A stretch of DNA of 64,000 nucleotides, taken from Marinobacter sp. es.048. Its GTDB lineage: Bacteria; Pseudomonadota; Gammaproteobacteria; Pseudomonadales; Oleiphilaceae. The position numbers and the translations under genes are program-made. Where the stretch lies: the NCBI RefSeq assembly GCF_900188435.1, contig NZ_FYFA01000001.1, positions 620,001 to 684,000 on the forward strand, read 5' to 3'. Below the pieces are notes generated by a model. That model made no database searches, was not told the DNA's origin, and saw only the letters and a list, made by a program, of their open reading frames with translations. Positions 45,493-54,003 of the stretch are shown in pieces; the first letter of the stretch is position 1; each line of letters starts with the position of its first letter.

Positions 45493-46815
45493 GGATACTT
45501 CGGCCTTCAGGCGCGTCATGCCGGCACGGTAAAAGCTGTAAGCCATGGCGCCGGCGAACAGATTGCCCACCAGTGCGCCGCTCATAAGCCCGTAGACGCC
45601 GTTGATCTGGCTGCCGATCCAGAGCAGGGGCAGGAAACACAGGAACAGGCGAAGCGTGGACACCAGCAGGGCCCGCATCGCCAGGCCCAGGGCATTGCAC
45701 ACCGACACCATCAGCATGCACACGCCCAGACCGCTGTAACTGAGCGGCACCCGTACCAGATAGCCGGCAAGAACCTCCTGAACATCACTGTCGCTGGAGA
45801 AAAGCTCCGATACCAATCCGGAAGCGACAACCCAGGTGAGGCCAATGGCCAACTGCCAGACCACCACAAACCGGACTGCGAGGCGCACCAGTTTACGGAT
45901 CTGCTCGATATCGCCGGCACCCAGCATGCGGCCAATCATCGGCGGCATCGACATGGTCAGGGCCAACACCACCACGATGGAGAAAAATTCCAGGCGGGTG
46001 CCCAGGCCCCAGGCAGCCACGGCGGCCGAGCCGAAGCCGGCCACCAGGGCTGTTGCCAGCATCGCCGAGACAGCCGGCATCAGCTGGCTCACCATAGCCG
46101 GGGCCATGATGCCATTTAGTTGCTTCAGGGCCTTCCATAGAGCGAGCTCGCGCAGATCAAACCGGACCCAGTGGCGTTTCAGGAGCTTCGGATAGATCAC
46201 CAGGCAGCCAATACCAAAAGAGGTGATGGTTGCCCAGGCAGCGCCGGGCAGTCCCCAGCCGAAAACAAAGATGTAGAGCGGATCCAGGGCGATGTTGGTC
46301 AGGCTTGTGGCCACCATCATGTACCCCGGCAGCTTGGTATCACCGTGGGACCGGCAAACGCTGTAGCCAAAGTACAGGAAGGCCCCGGTCCAGGCGGCCA
46401 TCAGCCAGGGAATCCAGTACTGACGGACGAGTGGCAGCAGTGCATCTTCCGCCCCCAGCGCAGTCATTATGTGACTCTGCAGAAACCACAGGGCCACGCA
46501 GATGACGAACACGAGGCTGCCGCCGACGGTTATGATCAGGCCGCCAAGCCGATAGGCGCGAAGTTCATCGCCGGCACCCAGTGTGCGGGAAACGATCGCC
46601 GTGGTCGCAATACCCAACCCCACCTGAAGGCCGATGATCAGTTGCTGCATCGGCAGGGTGAAGCCCAGCGCCGCCAGCGGATCCCGTCCAAGCTGACCCA
46701 CAAAGGCACTGTCGGCCAGCTGGAAGGTCATCAGGGACAGCACCCCGAAGAGCATGGGCCAGGTCATGCTGTAAAGCTGGCGGGCCAGGGATGGGTTCTG
46801 GGTGGTGGTCTGCAC
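45478..46815 (-). CDS. MATE family efflux transporter
   Basis: A 445-residue inner-membrane protein with twelve hydrophobic segments in two homologous halves. MATE marks visible are the opening MTWPMLFGVLSLMTFQLADSAFVGQLG and the matching PAMVSQLMPAVSAMLATALVAGFGSAAVAAWGLG of the second half. It would export cationic drugs or metabolites using an ion gradient. It starts with GTG at the edge of the gap holding hairpin copy 6. Confidence 0.92.
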   Translation of the reverse strand: MQTTTQNPSLARQLYSMTWPMLFGVLSLMTFQLADSAFVGQLGRDPLAALGFTLPMQQLIIGLQVGLGIATTAIVSRTLGAGDELRAYRLGGLIITVGGSLVFVICVALWFLQSHIMTALGAEDALLPLVRQYWIPWLMAAWTGAFLYFGYSVCRSHGDTKLPGYMMVATSLTNIALDPLYIFVFGWGLPGAAWATITSFGIGCLVIYPKLLKRHWVRFDLRELALWKALKQLNGIMAPAMVSQLMPAVSAMLATALVAGFGSAAVAAWGLGTRLEFFSIVVVLALTMSMPPMIGRMLGAGDIEQIRKLVRLAVRFVVVWQLAIGLTWVVASGLVSELFSSDSDVQEVLAGYLVRVPLSYSGLGVCMLMVSVCNALGLAMRALLVSTLRLFLCFLPLLWIGSQINGVYGLMSGALVGNLFAGAMAYSFYRAGMTRLKAEVSSGKA

Positions 46816-46887
46816 GGGGCGTCAGGGGCCTTCGGTTTGTCTTGGAGGCGAGATTCTAACAGGTCTGGCTTTTGGTGTTAGCAAAGT

Positions 46888-47063
46888 CGCCGGAACGACT
46901 TATCAGGAGACGCCGTGAACCCCGCAAGCGGGTCCTGCCCGCAATCATAGATTGCGGTCGTTCGGCTGCGCATGAAGCGCTGCTTCAAATACGCTTGCCT
47001 CACCCCTGGGGGCTTGGCATTGCCATCCTTGGCAATGCACACTCCTGCTGAGTCGTTCCGGCG
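46888..47063 (-). repeat. Intergenic long-hairpin element, copy 6 (long form)
   Basis: This fills most of the 303-bp gap between the MATE and tpx genes. A perfect 13-bp outer stem (46888-46900 with 47051-47063) continues with CAGGAG / CTCCTG after a short interruption. Inside are a hairpin with GCATTGCC / GGCAATGC arms and the family loop AAGGAT on the minus strand (47017-47038), a CAAGCG segment, and two extra hairpins not seen in the short copies (one perfect, 46939-46957, stem CCGCAATC; one CCCGC / GCGGG near 46920-46932). It is a longer variant of the same family. Confidence 0.75.
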
Positions 47064-47118
47064 CCTTTGCCCAGACCGTTGGTGGTGTTTCCAACTGCCA
47101 GGTTTTGACTTTGAGCTC

Positions 47119-47616
47119 TCAAAGCACCTTCAGCGCTGCATCGTAATCCGGCTCGTCCTTGATCTCACCAACCAGCTGGCTGTGCAGAACCTTGTTGTCT
47201 TCATCCAGTACAACCACCGCCCGGGCGCAGAGACCGGCCAGGGGGCCGTCTTGCATGGCGACGCCGTAGTCCTGCTGGAAGCTGTAGTTCCGGAAGGTTG
47301 ACAGGGTTTCAACGTTTTTCAGACCTTCGGCACCGCAGAATCGGGCGGCTGCGAAGGGCAGATCGGCGGAAACGACAAAGACCACGGTGTTGTCGAGGTT
47401 GCCGGCCTTTTCGTTGAATTTCCGGGTGGAGGCGGCACAGACGCCGGTGTCGATACTGGGAATGATGTTCAGGATTTTGCGTTTGCCGGCCCAGTTATCA
47501 AGTTTCACTTCTTCCAGGCCGCTGTTGGTCAGCGTGAAGGGAGGGGCGGTGTCGCCTGCCTCGAGAAATTTGCCGCTCACGTCAATAGGGTTGCCGTCCA
47601 GGGTTACGTTGCTCAT
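47119..47616 (-). CDS. tpx: Thiol peroxidase
   Basis: A 165-residue atypical two-cysteine peroxiredoxin. The peroxidatic Cys60 lies in [16 protein letters not shown] and the resolving Cys94 in ARFCGAEG, matching Cys61/Cys95 of E. coli Tpx. It reduces alkyl and lipid hydroperoxides using thioredoxin. AAGGAG precedes the ATG. No partner gene is adjacent. Confidence 0.95.
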   Translation of the reverse strand: MSNVTLDGNPIDVSGKFLEAGDTAPPFTLTNSGLEEVKLDNWAGKRKILNIIPSIDTGVCAASTRKFNEKAGNLDNTVVFVVSADLPFAAARFCGAEGLKNVETLSTFRNYSFQQDYGVAMQDGPLAGLCARAVVVLDEDNKVLHSQLVGEIKDEPDYDAALKVL

Positions 47617-47684
47617 GGGGTACTCCTTGTCGTCTGGTTTAGAGTCTTACGTACTCTGTGTAGACCACTTTGGATGATTTTTCC

Positions 47685-48905
47685 TTAACTGCTGGTTGCG
47701 CTTTGTGGTTCGAAACCTTTGGCAGGATAACGCTGAACCAGCAGCAGATAACAGCCCATGGCAATCGCAGCGCAGGCGGCGATGATGGTGGCCATGACCA
47801 GGGAGGTGCCGTCGTGCAGGTGGCCGACGAGCATGCCGGCAACGGCGGCGACCGCCATCTGTGCGAAGCCGAACAGGGCGGAGGCAGAGCCGGCCATAGT
47901 GGGGAAGTTTGTCAGCGCGCCGGCCATGGTCTGGGGCAGGACCATGCCGGTGCCCATCATGAATAGGGCCTGGGGCAGAATGACTGCCCAGACGTTGAAC
48001 ACTTCGCTCAGTGCCAGCACGGCCATCAGACTCCCTCCAGCCACGGCGATAACCAGGCCACGAACCAGGATCTGGTCGGGCAGCAGGCGTCGGCCAAGAC
48101 GGACGGCTGTCAGGTTACCGATAATGAAGCCGGCCACCATGCAGGCGAAGTAGAGGCCGAACTGCTCGGTTGGCACGCCCAGAAAATCAATCAGTACGAA
48201 CGAGGAACCGGACAGGAAGGCGAACAGGCCGGAGAAGATCAGGGCATTGGTCAGGGTGTAGCCGACGAAGCTGATGTCCTTCGCGATGATTCGATAGTTC
48301 CGCAACAGGCTGCAGAGTTTCAGGGATTGGCGATGCTCCGGACGCATGGGCTCGGGAATCCCGAAGGCCACCACCAACGCCATCACCAGTGCATAGCCAC
48401 CCAGTGCCAGGAACACCGATGACCAGCCGAGGCTGGCGGTCAGCAGACCGCCAATGGTCGGTGCAACTGCCGGCGCCAGAGCCATGATGCTGGCCAGGAT
48501 TGCCAGGATCTTGGCGGCTTCCTGGGGCGTATAGATATCCCGAATCGCCGCCCGTCCCAGAACCGGACCGGCAGAACCGCCAAGCGCTTGCAGAAAACGG
48601 CACAGAATCAGCGTTTCGATGTTCGTCGCCAGGGCACAGCCAATACTGGCAATGGCGAAAAGTACGAAACCGCCAATCATGATCGGTTTGCGACCAAACC
48701 GGTCCGCCAACGGACCGCAAATCAGCTGGGCAATAGCAAAGCCCACCAGATATAGGCTCAAAGTCAGTTGAACCTGATCGGTACCGGTTCCGAAGTCTGA
48801 ACCAATCTGTGGCAGTGCCGGCAAATACATATCTGTTGCCAGCGGCCCAAGAGCCACAGCGGCGGCTAGAAGTATCGTTGTCCAGACACTGGTTAAAGTC
48901 AGCAT
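47685..48905 (-). CDS. Bcr/CflA family MFS drug efflux transporter
   Basis: A 406-residue protein with twelve membrane helices. The Bcr/CflA pattern is visible: LGPLATDMYLPALPQIG in helix 1, GPLADRFGRKPIMIGG (MFS motif A) in loop 2-3 and LGRAAIRDIYTPQEAAK in loop 4-5. It is a proton-driven exporter of drugs or metabolites. AGGAAAA precedes the ATG. A LysR gene lies upstream on the same strand across hairpin copy 4. Confidence 0.92.
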   Translation of the reverse strand: MLTLTSVWTTILLAAAVALGPLATDMYLPALPQIGSDFGTGTDQVQLTLSLYLVGFAIAQLICGPLADRFGRKPIMIGGFVLFAIASIGCALATNIETLILCRFLQALGGSAGPVLGRAAIRDIYTPQEAAKILAILASIMALAPAVAPTIGGLLTASLGWSSVFLALGGYALVMALVVAFGIPEPMRPEHRQSLKLCSLLRNYRIIAKDISFVGYTLTNALIFSGLFAFLSGSSFVLIDFLGVPTEQFGLYFACMVAGFIIGNLTAVRLGRRLLPDQILVRGLVIAVAGGSLMAVLALSEVFNVWAVILPQALFMMGTGMVLPQTMAGALTNFPTMAGSASALFGFAQMAVAAVAGMLVGHLHDGTSLVMATIIAACAAIAMGCYLLLVQRYPAKGFEPQSATSS

Positions 48906-48939
48906 GGTTTTCCTGATGCGTTATCTCAAAGGTCCAACA

Positions 48940-49007
48940 GGCCGGGTCAAGCGTCACAGGGACGTGCCGCAAGGAGCGTGTTTTGGGGAGCCCTGCCCGA
49001 CCCGGCC
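48940..49007 (+). repeat. Intergenic long-hairpin element, copy 4 (5'-deleted)
   Basis: A short copy. It keeps TCAAGCGTCACAGGGACGTGC, CGCAAGGAGCGTGTTTTGG and the 3' arm, but has lost most of the 5' arm and the first inner hairpin. The remaining ends still pair (GGCCGGGTC at 48940-48948 with GACCCGGCC at 48999-49007). It lies between the LysR and Bcr/CflA genes. Confidence 0.75.
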
Positions 49008-49094
49008 GACAAGGGAGTAAACGCAGTCTAGGGCAGAGGCAGAGGGAAGATAACGGCAAGAAGGCTCATACAACCTATGAGCAAAACTGATTGA

Positions 49095-50006
49095 TTAGCT
49101 GTTCAGGCCATTGAGCGTAGCGGCGACGGCATTAACCTGATTACGCAGCCACTTGTGGGCAGGGTCGTTCTGATTGCGGCGATGCCACAACATCAGCAGG
49201 GTAAAGGGTTTGAAATCAAAGGGCAGGGGAACCCAGGCAAAGTCGCGGAGTAAGTGTTTGCTCATGCCTTCCGGCGCCGTGGCGAGCATATCCGTGCCCC
49301 GCAGAAATTCTGGCAGGCCGGAAAAATTAGAGACCGTCACCACATTGCGGCGAACCAGACCGCGGGTATCCATGGCCGTTTCCACCGTTGGCTTCTCCCC
49401 AGTGGCAAACAGCAGGGCAATATGGTCCGCCTTCAGATATTCCGTCAGATCCGCCGGCGGTTTCCGGAATGCGGGATCATAGAACACCACCATCCGATCC
49501 GCCATCAGCCCCCGCTGCATAATATCTGTCGCTTCCGGCGCATGCGGCGAAATAACCAGATCACACACATCCTTTCGCAACAGATCGGCCCGGGGAATGC
49601 CGGACGGAATCACCTGGAGACTGATGCCCGGAGCCTCCCGCCGCAAGGTACGCACCAGCCCGGGCAACAGCAGATCCCGCTGGTAGTCATTGGCAGCAAT
49701 GGTGAACGTGAACTCGGCCGTGGCCGGACTGAACGGCGGGCCTGAGGACAGCGACTGCAGGTCATCCAGAATCTGTCGAATATGCGGCCCGGCCTGAAGA
49801 GCGTAGCGGGTGGGTACGATGCCACGCCCGGATTTTACGAACAGGGGGTCCCCCAGTGCCTGGCGCAGCCGCTCCAGCGTATGGCTCACCGCCGACTGGG
49901 TAACACCCAGCCGAACCGCGGCACGGGACACGCTGCCTTCATCAAGCACCGCCAGAAACGTGCTCAGGGCACGGAAATCCAGGTTGAATGTATCAATCGG
50001 GTTCAT
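49095..50006 (-). CDS. LysR family regulator
   Basis: A 303-residue LysR protein with the N-terminal helix-turn-helix (LSTFLAVLDEGSVSRAAVRLGVTQSAVSHTLERLRQALGDPLFVKSGRGIVPT, residues 14-66) and an effector domain with IPSGIPRADLLRKDVCDLVISP. It lies upstream of, and on the same strand as, the Bcr/CflA exporter gene, which it may regulate. The ribosome binding site is weak. Confidence 0.9.
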   Translation of the reverse strand: MNPIDTFNLDFRALSTFLAVLDEGSVSRAAVRLGVTQSAVSHTLERLRQALGDPLFVKSGRGIVPTRYALQAGPHIRQILDDLQSLSSGPPFSPATAEFTFTIAANDYQRDLLLPGLVRTLRREAPGISLQVIPSGIPRADLLRKDVCDLVISPHAPEATDIMQRGLMADRMVVFYDPAFRKPPADLTEYLKADHIALLFATGEKPTVETAMDTRGLVRRNVVTVSNFSGLPEFLRGTDMLATAPEGMSKHLLRDFAWVPLPFDFKPFTLLMLWHRRNQNDPAHKWLRNQVNAVAATLNGLNS

Positions 50007-50039
50007 GAATGGGAGTGTAACCCGATGTTTGGAGAGGCG

Positions 50040-50513
50040 CTACGGCGCAGCCGTTTCCTGAATGAATGTCTGAACGGCTTCTGCCAGCTCGCTGAACCAG
50101 GGGTTGTAGGTCAGCCGGCTGGTAAACACCGGGCGTTCCGTGTCGTGCCAGGCGCTGAACCAGAGATCTCGCTCCGGCAATTGCCGGCAACCCTCGAGAG
50201 AGATGTTGTTCGGTTCCAGGCATCGTTGCAGCGGCGCGCCCAGGCCATAGAGATCGTTATCCGGCGCAATCAGCAGGGATTGGTGAGAGAACTCCAGGAT
50301 ATTGGCGTCAGGCAGATAGCTGTTCAGAAAACGGATGCGTTTGTCCGCCTGCCTGTCCGGCCAGTTTTTACGGGTGTCCCGAAAAATCATCATGGCATTC
50401 CCGGGATTGGTAAACCGCTCCCGGAACTGAGCGACGAGATAGTCCAGATTGATCACCGAGTCGGCTGTGGTCGCCAGCACCAGCAGAACGAGTAAATTCC
50501 TGAGGATAGTCAT
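50040..50513 (-). pseudogene. Probable C-terminal fragment of an alpha/beta hydrolase
   Basis: A 157-residue frame. The first 18 residues look like a signal peptide, yet LLVLLVLATTADSVINLDYLVAQFRERFTNPGNAMMIF reads like the late strand and acid residue (Asp in ADSVIN) of an alpha/beta hydrolase. DANILEFSHQSLLIAPDNDLYG and RLTYNPWFSELAEAVQTFI then match the C-terminal His region and last helix of that fold in my recollection. The lid, oxyanion and nucleophile (GxSxG) parts are absent and no room remains upstream, since a HAD gene starts 133 bases away. No good ribosome binding site is visible. Alternatively it is a small secreted protein of unknown function. Confidence 0.5.
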
Positions 50514-50646
50514 AGCCGGTGAGTGGCTTTCGCTCCTTTCGACATTAACGTAGTCATCGTTGACTCTGTTGAGTGATCGTTCAAATCCCGATACTGTAAC
50601 CTCAGTACACGACCCCGAACCGCCTTCCGGATGAGGAGCCCCACCG

Positions 50647-51318
50647 ATGACCATGACCCTTGCTTTCGACGTTTACGGAACCCTGGTCGACCCCATGGGC
50701 ATGTCCCGCCTCCTGGCCGAAGATGCCGGCGACAGGGCAGAATCGGTAGCTGCTCTGTGGCGGGAGAAGCAGCTGGAGTTCTCCTTCCGAAAGGGCCTGA
50801 TGAAAGTCTACGAAGACTTCGGTGTCTGCACCCGCCAGGCTCTGCGCTACGCCATGGCCACTCACAAACTGACCCTGTCGGAAGAACGCGAAAATGCCCT
50901 GATGGCGGCTTACCTGTCCCTGCCCGCGTTTGGTGATGCCTTGCCGGCGTTAAAGAGTCTGAAAGTCGAGTATCCGTTGTTCGCATTTTCCAATGGCGGT
51001 TATCCGGCGCTGGAAAAGGTGCTGGGACATAACGATCTGTTGAACCAGTTTGAAGGTCTGGTCTCGGTGGATGACATCAAAAGCTTCAAACCCGATCCCG
51101 CCGTTTACACTTACGCCCGGAGAGCCACTGGTTCCTGGGAAAACCCCCTGTGTCTTGTGTCCAGTAACGCCTGGGATGTAATTGGGGCTCGAGCTGCAGG
51201 ATTACTCGCAATCTGGGTACAAAGGGACCCAGATAAAGTGTTTGAAGATTGGGGTATTCAGCCGTCTGCTGTAATCAAAAGCCTCTCTGAATTACCTTCA
51301 ACGCTGAAGACCCTCTGA
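50647..51318 (+). CDS. Haloacid dehalogenase type II (HAD hydrolase)
   Basis: A 223-residue HAD protein. Motif I is AFDVYGTLVD (Asp8 nucleophile, with Tyr in the position typical of type II 2-haloacid dehalogenases), motif II FAFSNGGYP, the Lys in KSFKPDP and motif IV SSNAWDVIGARAAGL. The SSNAWD form is characteristic of L-2-haloacid dehalogenases. GAGGAG precedes the ATG. The real substrate may be a haloacid or another small organic acid. Confidence 0.88.
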   Translation: MTMTLAFDVYGTLVDPMGMSRLLAEDAGDRAESVAALWREKQLEFSFRKGLMKVYEDFGVCTRQALRYAMATHKLTLSEERENALMAAYLSLPAFGDALPALKSLKVEYPLFAFSNGGYPALEKVLGHNDLLNQFEGLVSVDDIKSFKPDPAVYTYARRATGSWENPLCLVSSNAWDVIGARAAGLLAIWVQRDPDKVFEDWGIQPSAVIKSLSELPSTLKTL

Positions 51319-51330
51319 AGATAGAGGAGG

Positions 51331-51438
51331 CGGGTGTTGGGGAGAGCTTTCCAAAACTGTAGAGGGCCATGGATGGCCCGAAACAAGCGCACAGGGATGT
51401 GCTTGTAGCGTGTTTTGGAAAGCTCTCCCCAACACCTG
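51331..51438 (+). repeat. Intergenic long-hairpin element, copy 5
   Basis: The best-formed copy: a perfect 25-bp outer stem (51333-51357 with 51412-51436) plus two more pairs. Two perfect inner hairpins follow: GGGCCA-TGGA-TGGCCC (51364-51379), and CAAGCGCA / TGTGCTTG (51384-51405; one G-T pair), loop CAGGGA. Then TAGCG leads to the closing GTTTTGG arm. It lies between the converging HAD and PHA-synthase-like genes, where it could also stop transcription. Confidence 0.92.
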
Positions 51439-51462
51439 CCGGTAAACTCCAAGCTCAAAAAC

Positions 51463-52644
51463 TCAGTCCGACCGCAAAGCCAGCCACTCCGCCAACTCCA
51501 GCCAACTCTGACGAGGCGCCTTGCTCCCGGCAAGAATGCCCATATGCCCACCCGGCACAACCCGGAACGTCTTGTCCGTAGAACTCACATGATCCATCAC
51601 CAGCTTGGCTGCACCGGGTGTCACGAGCGTATCGTCGCCGCCGGCAATGGCCAGTAAGTTGGCACTCACATTGTCTAGCCTGGCAATGTCCTCGCCGATC
51701 TGGATCTCACCTTTGGACAGCTGGTTGTCGATCCAGACCCGCACCACCGTGTCCTGAATAATCCCGCCGGGATAGGCCACCATACGGTCCAGGAACGCCG
51801 ACGTGGTCGCATGGTTGGCGACAAACTCCCGGTCACCCAGCCGGATGATCAGCTCCCAGTAACTCATCACACTGGCGGCAGGGTTGGTTAGCTTGAAACC
51901 GATAGTATTGGCCCATCCCGGGGTATGAAACCAGTGAGGTTTCACATCGTGAAGCCGGAACCCGGTCCGTTTCCGGACAAACCCGGCCACGTCCGCCATG
52001 CGCTGGTTCACAAGCCCCAGAATACCGGATGCGTGACTGTCGATCGGTGAGCCCAGCACGATCGCATTGCGCACGTGCTGGTCGTTACTGAGGGCGGAAT
52101 AGAACAGCGTGAACATGCCACCCATGCTCCAGCCATGCAGCGACAACTCCTGTTCCCCGCTGTGCGCCCGAACCCGGTTCAGATAGGCCGGCAACAACTC
52201 GGCCACATAGGTGTGCAGGTTGTAGTGACTGTGCTCACGGGTTGGCATGCCCCAGTCGATCAGGTACACCTCGAACCCCTTCGCCCGCAGAAACCGAACC
52301 AGACTGCGCTGGGGGAACAGATCATAGATCAGCATATTCACCGCCAGGGGCGGTACGATGACAATCGGTGTTTTATGGGACGTTCGCTCAACCGCAATGG
52401 GCTCATCTTCCAGCTCGATGAAATCCTCGGCCAGTGGCGGGTAGTAACGCAGGCTGACCAGCCCGTCGGTATGCAGGGTTTCAAACGGTGTCTGCCCGGC
52501 CTGAACCAGGCTGGCGGCCCGGAACACTCGGTCGAAGGCATTGCCGGCATAAAGGGCCGTTTGGCGGGTAACGCCTGCCGCGCGGTCGGCGGCGGATTTG
52601 AAGAGATTGGGCATGGGCATGTCCATGGAAAATTTGACGCTCAC
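51463..52644 (-). CDS. PHA-synthase-like alpha/beta hydrolase with serine nucleophile
   Basis: A 393-residue protein of the class III PhaC / PHA-depolymerase-like fold: TPIVIVPPLAVNMLIYDLFPQRSLVRFLRAKGFEVYLIDWG, then the nucleophile elbow LHGWSMGGMFTL (Ser173), AGGDDTLV (Asp) and PGGHMG (His). PHA synthases proper use Cys in GxCxG; Ser here points to a hydrolase or a diverged acyltransferase. No phaE, phaR, phaA or phaB genes are nearby. Start uncertain: GTG at 52644 or ATG at 52626. Confidence 0.8.
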   Translation of the reverse strand: MSVKFSMDMPMPNLFKSAADRAAGVTRQTALYAGNAFDRVFRAASLVQAGQTPFETLHTDGLVSLRYYPPLAEDFIELEDEPIAVERTSHKTPIVIVPPLAVNMLIYDLFPQRSLVRFLRAKGFEVYLIDWGMPTREHSHYNLHTYVAELLPAYLNRVRAHSGEQELSLHGWSMGGMFTLFYSALSNDQHVRNAIVLGSPIDSHASGILGLVNQRMADVAGFVRKRTGFRLHDVKPHWFHTPGWANTIGFKLTNPAASVMSYWELIIRLGDREFVANHATTSAFLDRMVAYPGGIIQDTVVRVWIDNQLSKGEIQIGEDIARLDNVSANLLAIAGGDDTLVTPGAAKLVMDHVSSTDKTFRVVPGGHMGILAGSKAPRQSWLELAEWLALRSD

Positions 52645-52834
52645 TATACGGATTACCGAACTTCGATTCTCTTCGGCCAGAAACCGGGATTATCCATGCT
52701 GGGGCGTAAATCACCATGGCAGAAGTGTCCAAACCGTTGGGCAAACCGGTCACTTCAGGCCACTGCCCAATGAGGGCTGTGGTTGATATCATTAGGTCCC
52801 ATTTGGAAAGAACAACCAGAAAAACAGGACCGCC

Positions 52835-53728
52835 ATGCTCAGCTTTCTCCCTGCCCCCGTGATCGGTGTACTCAACTCCATCCTGCTGGGAATCAACACT
52901 CTGTTCTGGTGCATACTGCTCTATATACCGGCCATTCTGAAACTCATCATCCCCATCAAGGGCTTCCGGGTACTCTGCACCCGAGTCATCATCTGGATAG
53001 CTGAGGCCTGGGTCGCCTGCAACACCGGCTGGATGAAGCTTACCCATGGCACAAAATGGGACGTGCAAGGCGCCGAGAATCTCAAGCGGGAAAGCTGGTA
53101 CCTGGTGCTGGCCAATCACCAGAGCTGGGTGGATATATTCGCCATGCAGCGGGTCTTCAATCACCGGGCGCCGTTCCTGAAGTTTTTCCTCAAGCAGCAA
53201 CTGATATGGGTACCCGTCATAGGCCTGGCCTGGTGGGGCCTCGATTTCCCGTTTATGAAGCGTTACACGAGGGAGTATCTGATCAAACACCCGGAGAAAC
53301 GCGGTGAAGATTTGCGGGCAACGCGTCGGGCCTGCGAACAGTTCCGCCACACCCCGGTCAGTGTGATGAACTTCGTTGAAGGGACCCGGTTTACTCAGGC
53401 CAAACACGATAAACAGAAATCTGCCTACAAACACCTGCTGACCCCAAAGGCTGGCGGTGCGGCCTTTGTACTCGACGCCATGGGCGACTCGATCCAGACC
53501 CTGGTAGATGTGACCATTGCCTATCCCGACGGCGCACCCACCTTCTGGGAGTTTATCTGTGGCCGGGTAAAAGAAGTCAAAATGGAAATCCACACCGTTG
53601 ATATCCCGGATCACCTGAAAGGCCGGGACTATTCAACGGATGCTGAGCACCGTCGGAACGTGAAAAACTGGCTGGGAGAGCAGTGGCAGGCCAAGGACGA
53701 GCGGTTGGAGCAGATGCTGGCCCGGTAA
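52835..53728 (+). CDS. PlsC-type acyltransferase (YihG-like)
   Basis: A 297-residue membrane-bound acyltransferase. Two N-terminal hydrophobic segments (residues 5-50) lead to the PlsC domain with the HxxxxD motif NHQSWVD (near 90-96), the FPFMKRYTRE block and FVEGTRFT (near 180). The pattern fits the YihG/YihE-like lysophospholipid acyltransferase group of Proteobacteria, which acylates lysophosphatidic acid or related lipids. AGGA precedes the ATG. Confidence 0.9.
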   Translation: MLSFLPAPVIGVLNSILLGINTLFWCILLYIPAILKLIIPIKGFRVLCTRVIIWIAEAWVACNTGWMKLTHGTKWDVQGAENLKRESWYLVLANHQSWVDIFAMQRVFNHRAPFLKFFLKQQLIWVPVIGLAWWGLDFPFMKRYTREYLIKHPEKRGEDLRATRRACEQFRHTPVSVMNFVEGTRFTQAKHDKQKSAYKHLLTPKAGGAAFVLDAMGDSIQTLVDVTIAYPDGAPTFWEFICGRVKEVKMEIHTVDIPDHLKGRDYSTDAEHRRNVKNWLGEQWQAKDERLEQMLAR

Positions 53729-53738
53729 TTACCGGGCA

Positions 53739-53942
53739 TCAGCTGTCTGAATCATCCTCCACTTCATCTGGATGTTCCTGCTTGTAACGCTCCCACTCTT
53801 CCCAATCGTGAGGCGTTCCCGCATGGGGCCTGCGCAGATGTTTTGCGTGCTCCATGGCGTTGTGGCGGAGACTGTGGTCCCGCTCTTCGTCTTCCTTGTC
53901 GAAACCGTACTTTTTCAGAAACTCATCGGGCGTGATGGGCAT
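53739..53942 (-). CDS. Small acidic protein of unknown function
   Basis: A 67-residue cytosolic protein, charged and rich in Glu, Asp, His and Lys, with a Trp-rich centre (PHDWEEWERYKQEHPDE). I do not recognise a family. GGAGG before the ATG at 53942 supports the start and real expression. It lies between the acyltransferase (10 bases away, converging) and the downstream end of... the RNase II gene, whose stop is 61 bases beyond its start. Confidence 0.65.
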   Translation of the reverse strand: MPITPDEFLKKYGFDKEDEERDHSLRHNAMEHAKHLRRPHAGTPHDWEEWERYKQEHPDEVEDDSDS

Positions 53943-54003
53943 GGCGCACCTCCACCATCGGATCATGTCCTGATTGATACGATGCGCCTGCCTGTGTGGT
54001 TTT

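Noticed and set aside
51331..51438. Hairpin elements read as ordinary rho-independent terminators
   Set aside because: Only copy 5 lies in a convergent gap, none is followed by a good T run, and three copies lie between divergent promoters where a terminator makes no sense.
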